13,531 bases of DNA from Acephala macrosclerotiorum (GCA_014904845.1 MU119904.1:1-13531); one strand, 5' to 3'. Shown: positions 1 through 9,949, counted from the first letter of the stretch. A program made the numbers and translations. Notes: generated by a model not told the origin, from the sequence alone.

Positions 1-242
1 ATAAAAATTAAAAAAAAAAAAAAAAATATATTAAAAAATCGAGTTTTTTAATAAAAAATTTAATATTATTCGCGTTTAAATTAAACGATATAAAACGAAT
101 ATATATTAATTTTAAGAAATTTAACAATTTAATAATTAAAAATAAATACGTATTATTTTTAATAAATAATTTACGAAATTTAATTTTAAAAAAAAAAATT
201 ATTTTATTAAAATAAAAAAAAAATAAAAAATAAAAAATAACG

Positions 243-560
243 TTCGAAATATTATATAAATATTACAAGTATTTAATTATATAAAAAAAATTAATAAATA
301 ATATTTTTCGATTATATTTAAATAAAATATATATTATTTATTTAAACGATATTTTAATATATTTAAAAAATAAAAAAAAATATATTAAAAATATTATAAA
401 ATTTTTAAAAATTATAAAATTAAAATTAAAATTAAAAAAATATTATTTTTATAAAAAAAAAATTACATTTTTTAAATACGTAATTTTTATTTAAAAAATA
501 TTTATAAATTTTAAAAGAATATTATCGATATTTAAATAAAAAAAATTATAAATATTAAAA
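243..560 (+). other. Gypsy RT: YLDD box and C-terminal part (relic)
   Basis: Codons 339-365 read Y-L-N-D-I-L-I-Y-L. RIP explains N345 as Asp (GAC to AAC) and the last L as Ser (TCA to TTA), giving YLDDILIYS, the RT catalytic box. The second Asp (348-350, GAT) is intact and the first is lost. Upstream, 291-335 fits an INDVLR..YLD..VV lead-in. Downstream, 420-491 reads LKLKLKKYYF, then KKKITFFKYVIF, matching the gypsy LK..KC.F....V.FLGYVIS segment. This continues to a GI.MDP.K...I..W-like stretch at about 495-545, where a TAA stands for Trp. The part just before the INDVLR lead-in does not fit the usual PFGL..AP segment, so there may be an indel there. Confidence 0.88.
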
Positions 561-639
561 AAATATAATTATTTTTTAAATTTACGAATTTTTATTAAAA
601 ATTTATAAAAAATTATTTAAAAATAATAGCGTTTTTTAC

Positions 640-1070
640 GAAATTAATCAAAAAAAAATTTTTTTAAATAAAATTAAAAATATTAATCGATATTTAATTA
701 ATTTAAAAACGTTTTTACGAAAATATTATTTTTATTAATATTCGATCTCGAGAAAAAAATTGTAATAAAAATCGACGTATTGAATTTTATTATTAAAATA
801 ATATTTAATTAATCGAATAAATACTCGAAATAATAATTAACAATATATTATTTAAAAAAATTATTATTAATAAAATTAAATTATAAAATATACGATAAAA
901 AATTATTTAAAATTTAAAAAATTTATTTAAAAAAATCGAAATATTAAATAAAAATATTTACGAATTATAAAAATTTAATATTTTTTATAATAATAAAAAA
1001 ATTTAATCGATGATAAATATAATAAATAAAAATATTAATAGTATTTAATTTTAAAAAAATAAAAACGAGA
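640..1070 (+). other. Gypsy RNase H domain (relic)
   Basis: The domain is in the same register as the RT. Codons 759-812 read as a mutated IVIETDASDFAIGAVLSQ. The first catalytic Asp survives as GAC at 774-776; Ala is seen as GTA and Ser as TTG. Just before it is an FDPEK-like stretch ending at 758. Codons 879-908 read NYKIYDKKLF, a mutated NYEIHDKELL, the conserved gypsy RNase H motif. Codons 954-977 read IFTNYKNL, a mutated .(F/Y)TDHKNL, with the later catalytic Asp at 963-965 changed to AAT. After this comes a KKLNRRQ-RW-like stretch to about 1030. The unbroken register over 800 bases shows that damage here is by base change and not by indels. Confidence 0.88.
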
Positions 1071-1564
1071 AAATAAATATATTAAATAAAAAAATAAAAT
1101 ATAATTAAAAATAATAAATTATATCGAGAGTAATATTAAAAAAATACAATAATAAATTTATATTTAATAAAACGATTACAATATAATCTTAAAAATAATA
1201 AACGAAATATTAAAAAAACGTATAAAAAATATTATAATAAAAATATTTTTATGAAAATATTTTTAAAAAAAAAATTAAATTTATTTACGACGAATAAAAA
1301 TATTTTAAAATTTAATAAAAATACAAATAAAATTTATAAAAAAATAATATAAATTATCGATTTATAAATATTAAAAAATAATAAAAATAGTAAATAAAAT
1401 ATTTAAAAAATTTTATATTTTAAAATTTTAAAAAAAAATTACAAAAATAATAAATATTTACGATATTTATATACGTAATAAAATATTACGTCGAGTATTA
1501 TATAAATAATTAAAAGTATTTTATACGTTTTTTAACGTTTAAAAATTTATTATATAAAATTTTA

Positions 1565-2040
1565 TAATAAAATTATTACTTTCGAAAAAAATTAATTAAT
1601 AATATCAAATATAATATTATTTTAATTATTATAAATAAATTTACGAAATATATATATATAATATTATATTCGAAAATATATACGATAGAAAATTTTATAT
1701 ATACGTTTTTACGAACGATAATAATAAATTATAAAATATTAAACGAAATCGTTTCAAATTAAAATAAATTTATATATCGAAATTTTAAATTATTTTAATA
1801 ATATTATTTAAAATAAAAAAAAAGTTTTTAATAGTTTTTTATTTGTAAATAAATAATTAAATAAAACGATTAAATTAAATTATAAAAACAAATTTAAAAT
1901 ATTATATTAATTATTAATAAAATAATTAAATAAAATTTTTATTTATAATTTAATTCGTATATAATAACGTAATAATAAAAAGTACGAAAATATCGTTTTT
2001 TTTTTTTTATAAATTATAATTATAAATTTAAAATATATTA
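1565..2040 (+). other. Gypsy integrase catalytic core and adjoining segment (relic)
   Basis: Codons 1607-1651 read KYNIILIIINKFTKY, a mutated KYDAILVVVDRFTKY, the stretch around the first part of the retroviral-type integrase core. Codons 1745-1762 read E-I-V-S-N-stop, a mutated EIVSDR carrying the second catalytic Asp (1757-1759, now AAT). After a register change, codons 1831-1869 read as a mutated TAFHPQTDGQTER. The three Gln codons are now TAA, the Pro is TTG, and the catalytic Glu of the TER motif is AAA at 1864-1866. Codons 1873-1968 fit LNQ...LRYYVNYQQDNW..LL...QFAYNN. Codons 1978-2035 fit STG.SPFFFANYGY.P. This is the normal order for gypsy elements. Confidence 0.88.
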
Positions 2041-2339
2041 TAAATTATATAAAAATAAATTTACGACGTATAAAATTAAAATTCAAATCGATAAATTTAA
2101 ATTTTTACAAAAGAAATTTAATAAAAATATATAATTTATAATTATTAAATTAATTATATATTATAATAAATATCGTAATATAAAATTTACGTTTAAAAAA
2201 AAAAAATTATTTAATTCGTCGAAATATTAAAACGAAAAAATTATTAAACAAATTAAAAATATTTGAAATTTAATTATTTAAAAAAATTAATAATATTTTA
2301 TTATTAAAATTTAAAATTATTTAAAAAAAAAAAATCAAA

Positions 2340-2490
2340 TTAATAAATATAAAAAAATCGAATTAAAAAATAAAAAATTAAAAAATAAAAAAAATTTAAT
2401 TAAATAAATTTAAAAAAAAAATTAATTTAAAATAAAATTCGTAAAATTTTTATAAAAACGATAAAAAAATCAATAAATAATTTTATATAT
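2340..2490 (+). other. Possible chromodomain at the C-terminus of the gypsy pol (tentative)
   Basis: Codons from 2396 read L-I-K-stop, which could be a mutated (Y)LVKW. About eight codons later comes another stop that could be the Trp of TWE, then a pattern ending L...A....I..F. Chromodomains often sit at this place in fungal gypsy elements (chromoviruses). The spacing between the two supposed Trp codons is shorter than usual and the Glu after the second is not seen, so this is only a suggestion. Confidence 0.3.
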
Positions 2491-3729
2491 AATAAATTCG
2501 TAAAAATTTAAAAAATTATTTTATTTAAAAAATATTAATAAAATTATTTATAATAATAAAAATAAAATATTACGAATTAATTAATTTTTTTAATACGTAA
2601 AACGAGTATTAATTTTTTTTTACGTTTTATATAAACGATTAAAAATATATAAATAATAAAAAAAAAAATCAAATTTTATTATTCGAATTTTAATAAAATA
2701 AATATTAAAATAATATTAAATTAAAAAAAAATTAATATTACGAATTATATAGAAATTAATAAAAATTATAAAAAGAATTTAATAAGTAAAACTCGATAAA
2801 TAAATAATAATTACGAGATTTATATTACGTAATAAAACTTTAAACGATAAAATTTTAAATTAATTAAAAATTTTATAATCGAGAATTTTAATAAACGCGA
2901 AAATTTTATATAAATAAAATTTTTTTTTAATAAATAAAAATTTTATATTTAATTTAAATAAATTAATTTAATAATTTAATTAATAATTAATAATAATTTC
3001 GTTCGAATTTTTTAGTTTTTATTATATAATTTTAATCGATAATACGTATAATAATTAATTCGTTATATATAATTATTAAAAAACTTTTTAATATTATTAA
3101 AATATAAATCGATAATACGTTTATATTAATAAAAAAAAAAAATTTTTCGAAAAAAAAAAAATTTCATAATATTAAATTTTTAATTAAATTTAAAAAAGTT
3201 TTAATATTAAAAATATTATTAATTTTTAATAAATACGTTTTAATTTAATTTAAAAATACAATTTAATAATAATAAAAAAATTAAAATAATAAATTAAAAA
3301 TTTAAATCGAGAATTTAAATATTTTATTTTCGATTTATTTATAATAAAATTTTTTATTATTATCGATAATTTATTTATAAATAATAAAAATTTTAATTTT
3401 TAAATTAAATATAAAAATATTTTAATAAATAAATATTAATAAAATAATAAAAAATTCGAAATTAATTTTTATTTTATTTATTATAATTTTATTAAAAATA
3501 AATATATTATTAAAAATATTTTAAATTTTAAAATATATAATATAATAAAAAAAATCGATATAATAATTATAATTGAATTTATTATTAATATAATTATTTA
3601 ATAATTCGATTTTTTTTAAATTTCAATAATTATTTATATTCGTTATACGAATATTTAATTAAATTAAAAACGATTAAAAAAAAAGTTTTATAATTAATAT
3701 TATAATTTTTTATTAATCGTATAAATATA
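2491..3729. other. AT-rich RIP-mutated stretch, nothing identified
   Basis: No gene or recognised domain could be read on either strand. It should contain the 3' end and 3' LTR of the gypsy element if that element is complete, but I could not find paired LTR ends. Residual CpG is moderate in the first half, as in the pol relic. A short near-repeat, ATCGATAATACGT, occurs at about 3036 and 3108. Confidence 0.6.
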
Positions 3730-4905
3730 AAATTTTTTAAAAAATTTAATAAATATTATAATAAAATTAATATTAATTATTTATTCAATTTAAAAATTAA
3801 TATTATTAATTTTTTTTTTATATACGTAATATTAATATTTTTTATAATAAACGATTATAATTAAATTTAATCGAAATATTTAAATATAATAATTTAATTA
3901 ATTTATTAAAAAATTTATAATTATTGAATTTCGAATTAATATATAATTAATTTAATAAAAAACTTTAAAATTTTAATAAATATACAATTATAATTATAAA
4001 TTATTTATTAATAGAAATTATATAAAAATTATAAATAAATTAAAATTTAATTAAATAATTTTAAATTTTAAATTTTAAATAATTTTATTAATTTATTATT
4101 ATAAAAATTAATAAAATATAATCGTATTTAATAAAAATAACAATTATAAAATTTTTTAAATATATTTTTATTTTAAATATTAAAATCGATAATCGTTAAA
4201 AAATATTAAAATTTTTTAAATATATTTTTATTTTAAATATTAAAATATTTATTTAAATATTAAAATATTTATTTAAATATTAAATATTTTTATAATTATA
4301 TAATTTTTAAAAAAGATTTTAAAAAGTTTTTTCTTGAAATTATATATTTAATAAAATAATTTAAATTAATTAAATCGATCGTAATAATTTAATATAAAAA
4401 ACAAAAATTTTAAAAAAAAAATTTTAATATAAAATTTTATAATAAATACGTTTTTATTTAAAATATTAAAATAATTATATAATTTTTAAAAAATATTTTA
4501 AAAAGTATTTTTTTAATAAATAATTTTTTATAATCGATTAAATCGATTTTAATAATTTAATATAAAATAAAAATTTTAAAAAATATTTTTTTAATAATAT
4601 AAAATTTTATAATATATTTTTATTTTAAATATTAAAAAATTTATTAATTTATTTATTTTATTATTTAATAAAATTTAAAATTTTATTTTAATAATTATAT
4701 TAATTTTAAATATTTATAAAACGTTTAAATTAAAAAATTTTAATTTAAAATTTAAAATTTAAAATAAAAATAAATTATTAAAATTGAAATTTTTATAATT
4801 TTTTATAAAAACGTTTTTATAAAATTTATAAAATAAAATATATATCGAATATTAAAAAAAAAAATTCGTTCGTTATTAATTCGTTTAATAAATCGTAAAA
4901 TGAAT
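3730..4905 (-). repeat. Repeat copy C: inverted, fully mutated copy of the 1.1 kb non-coding repeat
   Basis: The reverse complement of this stretch follows copy A from end to end. The shared landmarks include TTTATTAAACGAATTAATAA near its right edge (4877-4896), identical to A at about 6050-6069. It also shares ATATTCGATATATATTTTAT with copy B, the AAATCGATTTAAT region, a relic of the hairpin at A 6853-6888, and a tail matching A through about 7190. No island of normal composition is left and almost all palindromic C/G positions have become T/A. It contains an exact 40-bp direct repeat, 4147-4186 and 4207-4246, with a 60-bp period. Boundaries are approximate because AT-rich sequence aligns loosely. 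Confidence 0.8.
4147..4246. repeat. Exact 40-bp direct repeat inside copy C (60-bp period)
   Basis: 4147-4186 and 4207-4246 are identical over 40 bases and separated by a 20-base spacer that includes ATCGATAATCG. After the second copy, a shorter ATTTATTTAAATATTAAA unit is repeated. Identity over 40 bases in a heavily mutated region suggests the duplication came after most of the mutation, or that both halves hit the same end state. Confidence 0.85.
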
Positions 4906-5035
4906 TTTTTTTTTAAAACGAGAAAAATATTTTAAAATTTTAAAAAAGTTTTTAAATGCGAATTATTTTAAAATTCGAATAAAAAAATAAATTAAAAAAA
5001 AAAATAATAAAAATAACGTAAAAAATTAAAAAAAA

Positions 5036-5040
<5 letters not shown>

Positions 5041-5067
<27 letters not shown>
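5041..5067. repeat. A27 homopolymer
   Basis: This is an uninterrupted run of 27 A, preceded by further A-rich sequence from about 4981. It could be a poly(A) tail of a retroposed sequence or simple AT-rich slippage; nothing upstream identifies a retroposon. Confidence 0.9.
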
Positions 5068-5071
<4 letters not shown>

Positions 5072-5610
5072 TATATTATATTTCGAATTTTATAATTATT
5101 TAATTTATAAAATTAAAAAAAAAATTATTTTAATTTTAATATTAAAATATTAATAAATTTTATATATTATTAAATTATAATAAAAAAATAATAATAACGT
5201 TTTTATAAATAATTAAATTAAATTAATTTTTATTATAAAAAAAAATTTATTAATATAAATATAATATTAATTTTATAATTATATATAATATTAAATTAAA
5301 TTAAAATTAATATCGTTTATATTAAAATTAAAATTATATTTTTTAATTTTTATATATTTATTAAATTTATAATTTATAATTAATTAATAAATTATTTAAT
5401 TTATTTATTTATTTCATTTTTAATTTATTATTAATAAAAATAATTATAAAATATTTTACGATTTTTTTTTTAAAATATTTATATAATTATTAATAGTTTT
5501 TTTTTAAACGTTAATATTATTTATAACGTTTTTTTATAAATAAAATATTAATATTTTTAATCGTTTATAATTTTAAAAAAAAATTTTAATATTTTTTTTA
5601 ATATTAATTT

Positions 5611-5630
5611 TTATTTATTTATTTATTTAT
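5611..5630. repeat. TTTA microsatellite
   Basis: About five TTTA units in a row. In this base composition it has little meaning beyond a slippage tract. Confidence 0.8.
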
Positions 5631-6628
5631 TTTTAAATTTTTTTTTTAATATTTATTTTAATATTATAAATATTATTTTTATAAAAAATTTAATTTTTTT
5701 ATTATTTAAAATAATATTAATATATATTTTTTTAAAAGATTTTTTAATTTTTATTCGTTTTATTATATTTAAATTTTAATATATTATATAATTAATATAT
5801 AAAAAATATTAAAATTATTATAAATAATTTTAAATGAATAAAAAAAAAATATATAATAATAAAATATTAATTAATAATTTATTTAATAAATATAAAATTT
5901 ATAAATTAATTTTAATTAAAGAATTTTTAAATTTTAATATTTATTAATTTAAATATTTTATATTAAAAAACGAATTATAATTTTTTTTTAATTATATTAT
6001 TTATTAAAAAAAACTATATTTAATATTAAAAAACAAATTCGTTTAATAATTTATTAAACGAATTAATAATAAATAAATAAAAAAAATTTTTTATTTAATA
6101 TATATTTTATTTTATAAACTTTATAAAAACGTTTTTATAAAAAATTATAAAGTTTTCGATTTTAATAATTTATTTTTATTTCAAGTTTCAAATTAATAAT
6201 TTTTAATTTAAATGTTTTATAAATATTTAAAAAAAAAAAAAAAATTTTAAATTTTATTAAATAATAAAATTAATAAATTAATAAGTTTATTAATATTTTA
6301 AATAAAAATATATTTATTACGAAGTTTTATATTATTAAAAAAACATTTTTTAAAACTCTCGTTTTTATATTTAATTATTACGATAAATTTAATTAATTTA
6401 AATTATTTTATTTAATATATAATTTTAAAATTTTTTTTTTTAAAATTCTCGTTTTTTATATTAAATTACTACGATTAATTCTATTGATTATAAATAGTTA
6501 TTACGATTATATTTACTAGGAAAAAACTTCTTAAAACTACTCTCGAAAATTGCGCAATTAGATTTTTAAGTATTTTACAGTTTAAAACTTTAGTATCTAA
6601 GGTAAAAACGCACTTTTAAGACTTTATA

Positions 6629-6646
6629 CCAGGGGGACTCCCCTGG
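6629..6646 (+). other. Perfect GC-rich hairpin CCAGGGG-GACT-CCCCTGG
   Basis: A seven-base stem with a four-base loop, followed by GACCCCC. A close relative, CCAGGGGGAGACCCCTTGGG, lies 90 bases downstream at 6719-6738 with one extra T on the right arm. Mutated relics are seen at about 6516 (AGGAAAAAACTTCTTAAAA) and in copy B at about 10509 (CCAAGGAAAAATTCTTTGAA). A stem-forming DNA or RNA element is possible; its function is unknown. Confidence 0.85.
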
Positions 6647-6748
6647 GACCCCCGTCTCTTATATTCAACTGCTACGATCGATTCAATTAACTTAGATTGC
6701 TTTACTTAGTATATAATTCCAGGGGGAGACCCCTTGGGACCCTTCTCG

Positions 6749-6760
6749 AGCTGCGCAGCT
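6749..6760 (+). other. Perfect 12-bp palindrome AGCTGCGCAGCT
   Basis: Self-complementary, directly after CTCGAG. The equivalent site in the previous tandem unit is AATTGCGCAATT (6548-6559) and in copy B AATTGCGCAATT (10335-10346) or AATTGTACAATT (about 10687-10698). Transition mutations on both strands kept the site palindromic at each stage. Confidence 0.9.
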
Positions 6761-6852
6761 ATAGAGATGCTTAGCACTTGAGCGCCTAAATGCCTAAAGT
6801 AGAAACGCACTTGAGCAGTTTTGCGGTCGCCATTTTTGTTGAGTGCGACTAT

Positions 6853-6888
6853 ATTCTATTGATTTGCGTAGTAACGAATTAATAGAAT
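6853..6888 (+). other. Inverted repeat with 12-bp arms in copy A
   Basis: ATTCTATTGATT (6853-6864) pairs with AATTAATAGAAT (6877-6888) with one mismatch, around a 12-base loop, TGCGTAGTAACG. In copy B the arms (10803-10814 and 10827-10838) are fully complementary after mutation and the loop is nearly the same. Confidence 0.8.
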
Positions 6889-7136
6889 CGCTTGAAACTT
6901 GGAATCTGGCGGTATTTAATTGAGTTTCAACTTATTTATAAATTTCATAGGATTTGAATTAATTAATAATTGAAAGTTGTAAACTAGTCGCAATTGTGAG
7001 ATTTTAGTATTTTTCACCGGATCGACTGCATATTAGTCCGAAGTCACGAGACTGCGGAATTCTTAAGTGAACCAATCAAATCGCTGCATTTAAGTACCTC
7101 GATTAAATTTGGGTGAAATCGCCCATTGTAAGAAAT

Positions 7137-7190
7137 GTTAATATCACGTGTATATAAAAAAGTTGATATTAGTTTTTAAGTCGAATAAAT
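7137..7190 (+). other. Segment shared by copies A and C, possible LTR-like start
   Basis: It begins TGTTAATATCACGTG and contains TAATATCA and TGATATTA as an 8-bp inverted pair. The same segment is found, mutated, in the reverse complement of 3781-3840, but copy B lacks it. A TGTTA start followed by CACGTG and a TATA-like stretch resembles the 5' end of some fungal LTRs, from memory only. No matching CA end or duplicated flank was found. Confidence 0.35.
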
Positions 7191-9949
7191 AATTATATTT
7201 TATTTTTTTAAATATTATTTTAATAAATAAAAAATAATTAATTTTATAAATAGTTTTATAAATAATTCGAACGTTTTAATAAAATAAATAATAAAAACGA
7301 ATAAAAAAATAAATATAAAAACGAATATTAAAACGAATATAAAAACGAATAAACGTTTTTAAAAAATAAATATTTTTTAATTAATTAATTTAATAAATGT
7401 TTTTAATAAATATTTAATTAAATATTTATAATAAATATTTTTATAAAACGTTTTTCAATAGTAATTTATAAAAACTTCGTATAATTATAATATAATATTA
7501 ATATATTATTCGATCGATTAATTCGAAATTATAAAATATAAATATAATCGAAATAAAAAATAAAAAATAATATTAATTTAATATAATATTTAAAATTAAA
7601 TAATAAATATAATAATTTAATTATTTATTTAATCGAATTTTTCGTAAAATAATATTATTTTATATAATAAACGTAAACTTAAATTAATTATTTAAAAATA
7701 CGAATTTTTTTATAATTAATTTTTTTAAATTTTAAAAAAATAATAATAAAATTTTTTTATAATTTAATAATATTTAATAATATTCGATCGAAATTTTTTA
7801 ATATTTTTTAAAATAAATTTATTAATATTTTTAATTTATTATATTTCATTTTTTTTAAATAAATTTTTATTAATTTATAATTAAAAATAATTATTAATTA
7901 ATATTAATATTATATTAAAATATTATATTATTAATAATATAATTTAAATATATATAAAATTTTATTTTGAATTTTAATATACGTATTAATTTATAATGAA
8001 TTAAAATTATTTAAAAAACGAAATACGAAATATAAAAATAAAATAATATTAATTATATATTATATTAAATCGTATATAAATATTATATAATATTTATTTT
8101 AATATTTTAAAAATAAATTATTTTAAATTTTTTATAATTATTTAAATAATAATTAAAATTATTATAAACGTAAATTTATAATTTTATTTAATAAATTTTT
8201 ATAATAAAATAAATTAATTTATTTTTAAATATTATAAAAAAAATTTTAATATATTAATTTTTAAATATATTAATTTTATAATAATAATTTTAAAAATTTC
8301 AAAATTTAATTTTAATAATATTATATAATTTTTTTTTATATTTTTTATTATTATTATAATTTTTTATTAAATTTATAATTAATTTAATAAATTTAATTAT
8401 TAAAAAATATTAAATAATTAATAATAAAATTATTATTAAAAATAATATTAATTTATAAATTAAAAATAAATAAAATAAAAAAATAATAATTCGTTTTAAA
8501 ATAATATATTTTAAATAATTTAAATTATATTATAAATTAAATTTTTATTTTATTTAAATATTAATTTTATTTTTTATTTATTTATTATTTAATTATAAAA
8601 AAAAATTTATTATTATAAAATTTTTTTTATATATTTTTAATAAATAATATATTTATTAAAAAAAAAATTATATATTTTATAAAAATTTTTTAAAAAAAAT
8701 TTTAAAAAAAATTATTAATAAAAAAATTTTCGTATAAAATTTTATTGTATATAAAATAAATTTATTAATTTGTTTTTTATTAAAAAATTTTTAATAAAAT
8801 CGAATAATATTTTTTATTTTTTTTATTATAATTATATTTTAATTCGATTTTAAATATAATTTTATTATTTAAATTCGAATTAATTTAAATTAAAAAAAAA
8901 TTTATAATAATTTAATCAATTATTTAATTAAATTTTTAAATAAAAATTTAAAAAAATATAATTTTAATCGAATTAATATTATATATAATTATTAAATTAT
9001 TATTATATTTACAAATAAAATTTTAATTTGTATTTTAAATATAATAATATAATTTTTTTATTAAATCAAATTTTATAAATATTAATTATTAATATATTTA
9101 ATTAATTTTTATTATTAATATTTTATAACGTTTAAAATTATAATTAATTTATAATTAATATTTTTATAATTTTATTATTTAATATAATTTTTTAAAAAAA
9201 ATTTAATAAATTTTAAATTTTAAATAAATTTTTATTTTTTTTATTAAATTAAAAATATTAAAAAATTATATTTTTTATTATTTTATTAAATTCGTAAATA
9301 ATTTAATTAATATATTTTATAAAAATTAAAAATCGTTATATTAAAAATTATTATTTAATTGAAAATTTTAAAATTTATATTTTTTAATTTTATATATTAT
9401 TTTATTAATAAAATTATTAATTTAAAAAATAAAAAAAAATTATTAATAAAAATAAATTATTTTAAAAAATAATATTTATTTTATAAATAAATTTTTTTAT
9501 TTTTAATATTTTTTTTATTTTTGATAATTTTTTTAATTTTTTATTTTTAAGTATTTAAATTTTTATAAATTTTAAATAAAATTTATTAATTATTTTTTAT
9601 TAAAAAATTTTATTTTATTTAAATAATTAAAAAAAATATTAAAATATTTATATTTTAATTAATATATAAATTTTTTAAACGTTTTATAAAATATTTATAA
9701 AATTTATAAAAAGTTTTAAATAATATTTTAATTAAATAATAAATATAAAAATTTAATTATTAATTTATTTAAATTTTAAAAAATAATAAAATATTAAAAT
9801 TTTATTTTTATAAAATTAAATAATAAATTTTTTTTATAATTTTAATAATATTTAAAAATAAAATAATATTAATTATATAATATTTATTTTAATATTAATA
9901 AAATTTTATATAAAATTTAAAATATAATTTAATATATTAAAATATTTTT
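7191..9949. other. CpG-poor, extremely AT-rich stretch of 2.7 kb, nothing identified
   Basis: No protein domain could be read on either strand. From about 7850 to 9940 C and G are rarer than anywhere else, with roughly one CpG per 150 bases. The pol relics have several times that number. The original sequence was probably non-coding and AT-rich, or has been mutated for longer. The left end carries the 12-bp minisatellite at 7291-7350. Confidence 0.6.
7291..7350. repeat. 12-bp minisatellite, five units
   Basis: The units are ATAAAAACGAAT (7291, 7315, 7339), ATTAAAACGAAT (7327) and a degraded AAAAAAATAAAT (7303). A further AAACG follows. It lies just outside copy A. Confidence 0.85.

Larger units (their letters stand above)
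1..2330 (+). pseudogene. RIP-destroyed Ty3/gypsy retrotransposon pol (RT, RNase H, integrase), 5' truncated by the window
   Basis: The intact protein would be the gypsy pol polyprotein, which copies element RNA into DNA (RT, RNase H) and inserts it into the chromosome (integrase). No open frame survives. Reading plus-strand codons and allowing C-to-T and G-to-A changes recovers the domains in canonical order: RT YLDDILIYS at 339-365, RNase H at about 640-1070, integrase core at 1604-1870, and the post-core SPFFFANYGY-like and RRNIKTKRPS-like stretches at 1960-2040 and 2214-2255. RT and RNase H stay in one register (codons starting at multiples of 3) from 243 to about 1070. The integrase is in another register, with a further shift between 1762 and 1828 near an A9 run. 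The zinc-finger part (about 1080-1560) could only be read weakly. Gag, protease and the 5' LTR lie outside the window. The family call is strong because many motifs line up in order. Confidence 0.9.
4906..6039. other. AT-rich spacer between inverted copies C and A
   Basis: No gene or domain could be read. It contains a run of 27 A at 5041-5067 and a TTTA microsatellite of about five units at 5611-5630. CpG is very scarce. It forms the loop side of the large inverted repeat made by copies C and A. Confidence 0.6.
6427..6830 (+). repeat. Two tandem units of about 200 bp inside copy A
   Basis: Unit 1 is about 6427-6629 and unit 2 about 6630-6830. Each has, in order, a CTCGTTTTTT or CCCCCGTCTCTT start, a TACGAT..ATTC stretch, an (A)GGGGG/AGGAAAA motif, a 12-bp palindrome, and an AAAAACGCACTT or GAAACGCACTT end. 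Unit 2 is nearly unmutated. Unit 1 keeps only its last third in good shape. A partial unit 0 lies at about 6324-6426. Copy B has the same arrangement, with ATTTTATATT starts at 10201, 10411 and 10598. Confidence 0.75.
6040..7190 (+). repeat. Repeat copy A: reference copy of the 1.1 kb non-coding repeat, partly unmutated
   Basis: The copy aligns with B (plus, 9950-11072) and C (minus, 3730-4905). The left part (6040-6480) is as mutated as its surroundings. From about 6480 the C+G content rises, and 6620-7140 is near normal. Composition falls back to AT-rich by about 7190. No reading frame of useful length is seen. The core has tandem units of about 200 bases, seen best as two 12-bp palindromes at 6548-6559 and 6749-6760. 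The 3' part (6830-7130) is single copy. I do not recognise the family. It could be a non-autonomous element, a large LTR, or a subterminal-type repeat. The tail at 7137-7190 is shared with C but not B. Confidence 0.85.

Noticed and set aside
637..690. A second reading of the gypsy RNase H start in the +1 register (Q..AF-like)
   Set aside because: The register that holds the RT and the TDAS motif gives a better and continuous match through this stretch.
241..760. Gypsy gag domain from a +2 register reading (YEFLLKIYKKL-like)
   Set aside because: The register containing YLDDILIYS and FLGYVIS explains the same bases as RT.
6480..7190. A gene or tRNA-derived SINE in the normal-composition island
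   Set aside because: No useful reading frame, no clover-leaf, and no convincing pol III A and B boxes; it is part of a three-copy repeat.
7291..7350. CRISPR array
   Set aside because: The 12-bp units are contiguous without spacers and the context is eukaryotic.
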